From NCBI GenBank assembly GCA_947374445.1, contig CANCBY010000135.1, forward strand, positions 1 to 6,718: a stretch of 6,718 bases of DNA. The letters are read 5' to 3'. Positions 1 through 5,406 of this stretch are shown here, in pieces (position 1 is the first letter of the stretch; each line of letters starts with the position of its first letter). The DNA comes from Pseudobdellovibrionaceae bacterium (GTDB lineage: Bacteria; Bdellovibrionota; Bdellovibrionia; Bdellovibrionales; Bdellovibrionaceae). Both the position numbers and the translations under genes were made by a program. The notes under the pieces were generated by a model. It saw nothing but the letters and a program-made list of their open reading frames with translations. It did not search any database and was not told where the DNA came from.

Positions 1-1044
1 TTGTCTGCCATATTGGGGCACGTACAGTTGTTGAAGGCCCACCCAGGGGCGCAAGAGCATTTGAGTGGAATCGAAGACCAAGCACGCAAGTCTCGCGAAC
101 TGATTCAAAAGCTCATGATTTTTTCAGGTGAAGATGCTCCTCGCTTTCAGCGAGTCAAATTGACGGATCTGGTGCGCAAAGCTCTTCGTCAAGTAGAGTC
201 TCTTGTGTTTAGAAAAGGTGTCACGGTTCACACTGAAAATTTGCGTGAGGTTGAGGCCTTTGATCTTCCGGCTGATCTTGTCTGCAGAGCCATCGAAAAT
301 ATTTTAATAAATTCAATTGAGGCCATGGAGCGAGCTCCAAAGAAAGAGCTCAAAATTTCTTTGCTTGAAGATGGCGGTAAAATTCACTTGAACATCACAG
401 ACACCGGCGAAGGCATTGAAAGCCAAAATTTGACTAAGATCTTTGAGCCCTTTTTTACGACCCGTGGAAAGCAACATCAGGCGGGCTTGGGCTTATCTAT
501 GTCGTTGGGTATAGTTAAAGAGTTAAATGGAAGTCTGAGTGTTGAGTCTGAGCGTGGCAAGGGGACAACGGTGTCCGTTCTTTTGGATCCTTCGCAAATT
601 GTTGCCTCAATTGTTCCGACCGATGTGAAGAGTTTTGCAAGCCCTAGTGTGCCTACTCATCAACTTCATACTCCGCCGTTGCCACCGCCGACACCAAAAT
701 CTACTATGATGGTTTTAGAGGATCGTGAAGTTGAAGAAGTTCTGGGGGTTGAAGACGTGACCTCAGAAAAGGCCGCGCCAATGACAGCTTCCGTTGTTGC
801 GACTGAGCCGGTAGCAACATCCGTCGCTGGCGAAGCGCCAGCACTTGTTCCGCCAGCTCCGGAACACAATAAGCAAGTTCGCGACGATCACGACAAAGCC
901 GTTCATCAGTCAATGATGGCGGCCAGTAAAATTGACAAACCAAAAATTCAAATGCCAGCCCGTTCGACAAAATTAGATCAAGTGGCATTTCAGATTCGCC
1001 GTCCGAATGATAAAGGTTTTGAAAAATCAGGAGATAAATCTTGA
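1..1044 (+). CDS. Sensor histidine kinase, C-terminal part (5' end cut by window)
   Basis: This is the C-terminal 347 residues of a two-component sensor kinase, which autophosphorylates a His from ATP and passes the phosphate to a response regulator. The visible start resembles the part of HisKA just after the H-box (NPLSAILGH-type), so the phospho-accepting His and the sensor domains lie upstream. The TTG at base 1 is an internal Leu codon, not a start. The HATPase_c domain covers about residues 52-196: N-box with E99, N100 and N104, G1 box DTGEG at 134-138, F-box FEPFF at 148-152, and G2 box GLGL at 162-165. All look intact, so ATP binding is expected. Residues 197-347 are a low-complexity tail rich in Pro, Ala, Val and charged residues, with a Pro cluster at 225-232, ending in a basic stretch (KLDQVAFQIRRP, 324-335). 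Such a tail is unusual for the family and its role is unknown. The stop overlaps the next gene by 4 bases. No specific regulator can be named. Confidence 0.9.
   Translation: MSAILGHVQLLKAHPGAQEHLSGIEDQARKSRELIQKLMIFSGEDAPRFQRVKLTDLVRKALRQVESLVFRKGVTVHTENLREVEAFDLPADLVCRAIENILINSIEAMERAPKKELKISLLEDGGKIHLNITDTGEGIESQNLTKIFEPFFTTRGKQHQAGLGLSMSLGIVKELNGSLSVESERGKGTTVSVLLDPSQIVASIVPTDVKSFASPSVPTHQLHTPPLPPPTPKSTMMVLEDREVEEVLGVEDVTSEKAAPMTASVVATEPVATSVAGEAPALVPPAPEHNKQVRDDHDKAVHQSMMAASKIDKPKIQMPARSTKLDQVAFQIRRPNDKGFEKSGDKS
1029..1034 (+). promoter_or_regulatory. Ribosome binding site deciding the TTG start of the GGDEF-family gene
   Basis: AGGAGA lies 6 bases before the TTG at 1041. An in-frame TAA at 1035-1037 rules out any upstream start, and the next in-frame ATG (1101) would delete the first strand of the receiver-like domain. 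TTG at 1041 is therefore the best start. It lies inside the last codons of the kinase gene, which suggests coupled translation. Confidence 0.8.
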
Positions 1045-2543
1045 ATATTTCTGAACTGAGATCTCAATTTACGGTCTTTGTTTTTTTTCCAGAAGTGGAT
1101 ATGAACGCAGAGCTCAAGCAGCTTTTTGTGAGTTCAGGCTATGAAACATACATGTTTATTGATCAAGAACTTCTCTTGGATCGAGTTCGTCAAGCGGCTC
1201 CGCATGTGATTTTGTTTTCTCTTGAAGTTTTGAAGTCGGGATTGAGTGATTTTATTCAGGCTGTTGTTAATGCCAACCCCGAAGTTCGTTTGATTTGTCA
1301 TTCGCCGTTGGGTGCGACTCAGTCTTTGTCGGAATATCGAGAGTTCAACTTATCGCAAATCTTGCCGTCGGGAGATTTTTTAGCTCAACGAGCTCTTTGG
1401 GCTGTCGATGTTTCTTGCGAAATTTTAGCGCTGACTTATCAAAACGAAACCTTGTTGGATCAGTCTTTGAAAGCGAATGCTTCCTCTCAAGAGCTTGCGC
1501 AGACTGTTGAAAATCTTAAAATCGATTTGCGCGCTCATGGGCAAGGGCCCAATGTCGAGGGCCTTTTATTGCAGCTTCTTAAGGCGGTTTCTAAAGACGA
1601 AATGGTCGTGGCCTACTTGAACTGGTTTAAAGAAAGAGAAGGCGGTGGCCACGCTCGTTGTATCTTTTTTAAATTTTTGCCAACAGTTCAATCTTTCGTT
1701 GCGACTCAGGGGCTTGGTATTGATTTGGAGCGGGCCCGAGGCGTCGGTGCTAAACTTGTACCAGAGGAGTTGAGATCTCTTTCTCAACTGGCATTTGAAA
1801 GAAAAATTCCGGGCTCTTTGCAAAAATTGATGTCTGAGGGCTTTGGTGTGCAAGATTGCTTTGTTTTGCCACTCAGTCTAAAGAATCAAATTGAAGGGCT
1901 CTTTATTTTTTGGGGCATTGAACAAGCAAGTCTTTCGACAGCGGCGTGGCCTGAGTTTTTAATTTTTCAAATGACTTATCAAAATGCTCATTACATCAAA
2001 AGAAATGAGGGTCTTGAGATTCAGGATCCGGTCACAGATCTTTATAATCGAGAGTATTTTTATAAAAAATTAGAAGAAGAGATTTCAAGATCTCGCCGAC
2101 TATCTCGAGCTGTGAGTATTGTTAAAATTTCAATTGATAGGTATGCCGAACTTGAAAAAGAGTTAGGAACAGCTAATCGCGATCTTATTTTGCGTTCGAT
2201 TGCAACTTTGGTCAAAAAAACCAGTCGTATCAATGATCACAGCTGTCGGACTGCAGATGAAGAGATTGCGATGATTTTGCCTCATTGCACGCGCATGGGT
2301 GCTGCTTTGCGAGCCGAACGTTTACGCAAAGCGATCGAAAGTCACTCGTTTGCGATGAATGGAATTCATGTCACGGTCAGCTTGGGTGTAAGTGAGTATC
2401 CAACGCTAGCAAGATATGCTGATGAATTGGATCAGTCGTCGAGCCAAGCTTTGATATTTATTCGCAGTCGTGGCGGCAATAAAGTTTGTTTGTATAAACC
2501 GAAAGAAGAATTTAAGCCTGATTTTGAGGTTTCTTCCGTCTGA
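1041..2543 (+). CDS. Degenerate GGDEF protein with pseudo-receiver and GAF-like domains; probable c-di-GMP receptor
   Basis: A 500-residue, probably cytoplasmic signalling protein. Residues 10-125 look like a response-regulator receiver fold, but the acceptor-Asp strand reads VILFSLE (56-62), with Ser60 where Asp is expected, and the N-terminal acidic pair is mostly lost. Residues 135-165 may form a helical linker. Residues 174-325 look GAF-like (FVLPLSL and EGLFIFWG at 274-292). The GGDEF domain covers about 328-487, opening with DPVTDLYNREYF. Its signature is ADEEI (405-409) instead of GGDEF, the first metal-binding Asp is Ser364, and the substrate-contact Asn/Asp pair is Glu372/Lys373; D366, G376 and D381 remain. 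RIND (396-399) sits exactly five residues before the signature, matching the RxxD inhibitory c-di-GMP site. Known degenerate GGDEF proteins of this kind act as c-di-GMP receptors, and that is the inferred role here. The 4-base overlap with the kinase gene suggests they share a pathway, but without an Asp the receiver-like domain is an unlikely phosphotransfer target. Confidence 0.87.
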   Translation: MNISELRSQFTVFVFFPEVDMNAELKQLFVSSGYETYMFIDQELLLDRVRQAAPHVILFSLEVLKSGLSDFIQAVVNANPEVRLICHSPLGATQSLSEYREFNLSQILPSGDFLAQRALWAVDVSCEILALTYQNETLLDQSLKANASSQELAQTVENLKIDLRAHGQGPNVEGLLLQLLKAVSKDEMVVAYLNWFKEREGGGHARCIFFKFLPTVQSFVATQGLGIDLERARGVGAKLVPEELRSLSQLAFERKIPGSLQKLMSEGFGVQDCFVLPLSLKNQIEGLFIFWGIEQASLSTAAWPEFLIFQMTYQNAHYIKRNEGLEIQDPVTDLYNREYFYKKLEEEISRSRRLSRAVSIVKISIDRYAELEKELGTANRDLILRSIATLVKKTSRINDHSCRTADEEIAMILPHCTRMGAALRAERLRKAIESHSFAMNGIHVTVSLGVSEYPTLARYADELDQSSSQALIFIRSRGGNKVCLYKPKEEFKPDFEVSSV

Positions 2544-2568
2544 GAACTTGGATTGCTAGAGAATATCT

Positions 2569-3822
2569 ATGGGTCATAGAATTGATATATTTAGACACAC
2601 CACTGCGGTGATCAACTTAGATCATCTCGAAAATAATTATCGAGTTTTAAAATCCATTGTTGGCGATCAAGTCTTTTTTTGTCCTATGGTCAAAGCCAAT
2701 GCCTACGGGCATGGTGATGTTGAAATTGCTTTAAAGCTCGAACAATTGGGAGTTCAAAGTTTGGGCTTGGGACTTGTTGAAGAGGCTCTTTTGCTCAGAC
2801 AAATGGGCGTCAAGTGTGACCTTTTAGTTTTTGGTATTTTTGACGCGAAGGCCGTTGAGCACATTATTAAATGGCGCCTGACTCCAGTTATAAGTTTGTG
2901 GCAGCAGCTTGAAGCTCTTGAGAAGAGTCCTTTTCTGAGAGATGGGCAAAAGATTCCAATTCATCTTAAGTTTGATACGGGGATGCATCGTTTGGGTTTT
3001 GCCGTAGCTGACGCTAAAAAACTATTGGAGCGTTTACAAAATCATTCGCAAATAATTTTACAAGGCGTGTGCACTCACTTATTCAAGGGTGATGATGCAG
3101 AAGATCTGCACGGACAAAGTTTTTCTCAGTTGGCTCAGTTTCAGGAGGTCGAGCGCGTTTTTGCTTCGATGTCCGCGGCCGGGCCAATTGTCAGCCATGC
3201 TCTGAACTCTGCTGGCCTGCTAAATTTTCATTTGCTTCGAATGGCACAAAAGACCTTGCCCCATCATGTGGCTCCTCATCAGGGTGTACGTCCAGGTCTT
3301 TTGATTTATGGTGTGGACCCCATGAATTCATCTTCGCTGGCTCAGGCCTTAAAGCCAGTGATGTCTTTGCGAAGTCATATTGTTCGTTATCATCGTCTCA
3401 GGCCCAACGAAACAGTTTCCTATGGTGCGACTTGGAAGGCTGTTCGCAATTCTGTGATCGGAGTCATTCCGATTGGCTATGCGGATGGCTATCATAGACT
3501 TTTGTCGAATCGAGCTGAAGTTTTAGTTAAGGGGCAGAGAGCTCCGCAGGTTGGCAACGTCTGTATGGATTATATTATGGTCGATGTGACCGGATTGATG
3601 ACAGACGAAGAGATCAATAATAACATCGAAGTTGAAGTGACACTTTTTGGATCTGATTCTCAAGGCAATACTTTGAGCGTGCACGAACTGTCTTCGAAAG
3701 CGCAAACAATTCCTTGGGAAATTTTAACGAGTGTTGGCGAGCGAGTTCCTCGAACAGTTGAATCAAGTCATCAGATGAATGCCACTAAAAAAAGAGATAA
3801 GATGAGGCGAGAGTTTGAATAA
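2569..3822 (+). CDS. alr: Alanine racemase (PLP-dependent)
   Basis: Interconverts L- and D-alanine in the cytoplasm, supplying D-Ala for peptidoglycan. The fold-type III barrel and C-terminal beta domain are complete. The PLP Schiff-base lysine is K42 in VKANAYGHG, and the catalytic tyrosine of the second domain is Y285 in VSYGATW. R241 (GVRPG) matches the Arg facing the PLP ring nitrogen. K134 and R141 in LKFDTGMHRLGF match the carbamylated Lys and substrate-side Arg of characterised enzymes; H170 and S214 match cofactor-binding positions; M333-D334 (CMD) and GYADG (303-307) complete the active site. Trp383 (IPWEIL) stands where many homologues have an active-site Tyr. Length is 417 residues, longer than typical (about 360-390), partly because of a charged tail after VPR at 393-395. 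The ATG at 2569 is the first possible start, because an in-frame TAG lies at 2557-2559; the only nearby ribosome site is a weak AGAGA at 2558-2562. The stop overlaps mlaE by 8 bases. A catabolic DadX role is less likely, as no dadA-like gene is nearby. Confidence 0.96.
   Translation: MGHRIDIFRHTTAVINLDHLENNYRVLKSIVGDQVFFCPMVKANAYGHGDVEIALKLEQLGVQSLGLGLVEEALLLRQMGVKCDLLVFGIFDAKAVEHIIKWRLTPVISLWQQLEALEKSPFLRDGQKIPIHLKFDTGMHRLGFAVADAKKLLERLQNHSQIILQGVCTHLFKGDDAEDLHGQSFSQLAQFQEVERVFASMSAAGPIVSHALNSAGLLNFHLLRMAQKTLPHHVAPHQGVRPGLLIYGVDPMNSSSLAQALKPVMSLRSHIVRYHRLRPNETVSYGATWKAVRNSVIGVIPIGYADGYHRLLSNRAEVLVKGQRAPQVGNVCMDYIMVDVTGLMTDEEINNNIEVEVTLFGSDSQGNTLSVHELSSKAQTIPWEILTSVGERVPRTVESSHQMNATKKRDKMRREFE
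3804..3807 (+). promoter_or_regulatory. Ribosome binding site deciding the TTG start of mlaE
   Basis: GAGG lies 7 bases before TTG at 3815, within the alr coding sequence. The mlaE frame has a TGA at 3803-3805, so no earlier start is possible. The nearby ATGs at 3802 and 3826 are in other frames. The TTG start is therefore well supported, and translation is probably coupled to alr. Confidence 0.75.
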
Positions 3823-4651
3823 ATCATGGGTTCAATCAGTCTCAGATGGCATCGATAATTTTTTTCTTACAATAAGAGACAACACTCAAATTTTTATTAA
3901 AGAAGTCGGATTGATAATCATTTTTGGTTATTCAAGCTTACGTTTGAGCCTAACCAAGCCCAATCGCTATCTTGAAGTGATTCGGCATATGGAGTTTGTC
4001 GGAAATCAGTCTGTTTTTATTATTTCTTTGACGGGCTTGTTTACGGGCTTGGCATTGTCTCTACAAATTTATTTGGGATTTCTAAAGGTCAACGCGACAA
4101 ATCTAGTGGGGCCAACGGTGGCACTCGGTATCTCTCGAGAATTAGGCCCAGTGCTTACCGGCTTGATTGTCGCGGCACGTGCTGGTGGTGCTATGGCTGC
4201 CAGGCTTGGAACAATGCGGGTGAACGAGCAAATCGATGCTCTCGATGTGATGGGTGTGAATACCAGACAGTATCTTATCGCACCTAGAATTATTGCGGCG
4301 ATTATTTGCATGCCGTTATTGACCGCAATTTTTGATTTTGTAGCGATGATAGGATCTTGGTTTTTGTGCGTTCGAATCGTTGAGCTGGATGAGGCGATTT
4401 TTTGGGATAAGGTCAATTCAACAATTGAAATCCGTCATATCAATGAAGGCATGATTAAGGCCGCAATTTTTGGACTCATCTTTGCTGTGATCTGCACCTA
4501 TCGCGGATTTAACACCTCGGGTGGAGCTAAGGGTGTCGGTGAGGCCACCAATCGCGGCGTGGTCACCTCGATGGTCATGATTATTATCATGGATTATTTT
4601 GTGACCAATTTGATCAGAGTTTTTTATGTTGTTACCGGGATTGGCGCATGA
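3815..4651 (+). CDS. mlaE: Mla/MCE phospholipid ABC transporter permease (MlaE/YrbE family)
   Basis: Inner-membrane permease of the Mla-type lipid transporter. In known systems two copies pair with two MlaF ATPases beneath a ring of MCE (MlaD) subunits and move phospholipid between the inner membrane and the MCE channel. The protein has 278 residues, close to the usual 255-280. An N-terminal amphipathic or interfacial stretch (about 10-45) is followed by hydrophobic segments at about 62-90, 112-127, 155-190, 213-230 and 249-275. The family signature is clear at 107-148: SRELGPVLTGLIVAARAGG, then MAARLGTMRVNEQIDALDVM, in which the EQIDAL region forms the coupling contact with the ATPase. ATG/TGA overlap with mlaF (4 bases) and overlap with alr indicate one transcript. 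Direction of lipid transport cannot be read from sequence. No MlaB-type STAS gene lies in the window. Confidence 0.95.
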   Translation: MNKSWVQSVSDGIDNFFLTIRDNTQIFIKEVGLIIIFGYSSLRLSLTKPNRYLEVIRHMEFVGNQSVFIISLTGLFTGLALSLQIYLGFLKVNATNLVGPTVALGISRELGPVLTGLIVAARAGGAMAARLGTMRVNEQIDALDVMGVNTRQYLIAPRIIAAIICMPLLTAIFDFVAMIGSWFLCVRIVELDEAIFWDKVNSTIEIRHINEGMIKAAIFGLIFAVICTYRGFNTSGGAKGVGEATNRGVVTSMVMIIIMDYFVTNLIRVFYVVTGIGA

Positions 4652-5406
4652 GTCAGTTTGCAATTCGTCTTAAAGAGCTAAGAAAAACTTTTGATGGTAA
4701 AGAATTTATTGTTGATGGAATGAATCTCGAAATTCCTAAGGGCACTCTCACGGCCATCATCGGATTTTCTGGGACAGGTAAATCTGTGATGCTGAAGCAT
4801 ATTTTGGGTTTGTTCCGCCCAACGTCTGGTTTGGTTGAAGTGCTCGGGCAAGACTTATCAAAAAAATCACAAGATGAACTGACTGTTTTTAGACGAAATT
4901 TTGGAGTTCTCTTTCAGGGCTCGGCTTTATTTGATGATATGACGGTGCTTGAGAATGTTTGCTTTCCGCTCGTTGAGCATCGAAGAGACTTGCCCGAGGA
5001 CAAAGTGGTCGAGATTGCCACCCAGAAATTGATCCAGGTGGGTTTGGACTCGAAGCATTTTCAGAAGCTGCCAAATCAAATATCGGGTGGGATGCAAAAG
5101 AGGACTGGACTGGCCCGCGCCCTCGCCCTCGATCCAGAAATTCTGTTTTACGATGAGCCAACTACGGGTTTAGATCCCATTCTGACAGAAATGGTGGATA
5201 ATTTAATTCTTGAGACCCATAAGCACAGACCGGGGATTACCTCGGTTATGGTGTCGCATGATTTAGATGCTGCTTTTCGCATCGCTGATCATGTTGCAAT
5301 GTTAGATAAAGGAAAGGTGTTGCTGTGGGGCACTCCTGAAGATTTTTATAAAACAGATTTAGAGTTAGTAAAGCGTTTCGTAGATAAAGGATTGAGACGT
5401 AAATGA
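4648..5406 (+). CDS. mlaF: Mla/MCE phospholipid ABC transporter ATP-binding protein
   Basis: Cytoplasmic ATPase that powers the MlaE permease. At 252 residues it is a normal single-domain ABC subunit and all motifs are present: Walker A GFSGTGKS (39-46), Q-loop Q90 in LFQGSALFDDMTV, signature ISGGMQKR (145-152), Walker B ILFYDE (165-170) with catalytic E170, D-loop GLD (174-176), and switch His204 in VSHDL. The GSALFD segment after the Q-loop and the SGGMQKR signature are typical of the MlaF/Ttg2A branch rather than of amino-acid or drug importers. The start ATG sits in an ATGA overlap with the mlaE stop; only a weak purine patch (GGGA, 4637-4640) precedes it, so translation is probably coupled. 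The tail ends with charged residues (LVKRFVDKGLRRK, 240-252). In E. coli the MlaF C-terminus contacts MlaB, but no mlaB is seen here. Confidence 0.95.
   Translation: MSQFAIRLKELRKTFDGKEFIVDGMNLEIPKGTLTAIIGFSGTGKSVMLKHILGLFRPTSGLVEVLGQDLSKKSQDELTVFRRNFGVLFQGSALFDDMTVLENVCFPLVEHRRDLPEDKVVEIATQKLIQVGLDSKHFQKLPNQISGGMQKRTGLARALALDPEILFYDEPTTGLDPILTEMVDNLILETHKHRPGITSVMVSHDLDAAFRIADHVAMLDKGKVLLWGTPEDFYKTDLELVKRFVDKGLRRK

Noticed and set aside
1..3. TTG at the first base as the start of a 347-residue gene
   Set aside because: The sequence begins within the HisKA helix after the H-box, so this codon is an internal Leu of a gene cut by the window edge.
37..50. Small GCCC/GGGC inverted repeat
   Set aside because: Four-base arms inside a coding region, expected by chance.
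666..988. Open frames on the reverse strand opposite the kinase tail
   Set aside because: They are antisense to low-complexity coding sequence, give Ala/Ser/Thr/Gly-rich products with no recognisable domain, and show no supporting context.
2544..2568. Promoter or terminator between the GGDEF-family gene and alr
   Set aside because: Only 25 bases, with no hairpin, no T-run and no room for both promoter boxes.
3787..3815. Possible programmed frameshift at the A7 run (3787-3793) fusing alanine racemase to MlaE
   Set aside because: The mlaE frame has a TGA at 3803-3805 between the A-run and the TTG start, so a shift into that frame would terminate. The codon phase also does not fit a -1 slippery heptamer.
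4069..4663. Reverse-strand open frames of 115 and 81 codons opposite mlaE
   Set aside because: mlaE is unambiguous in the + strand; the antisense products have no recognisable domain.
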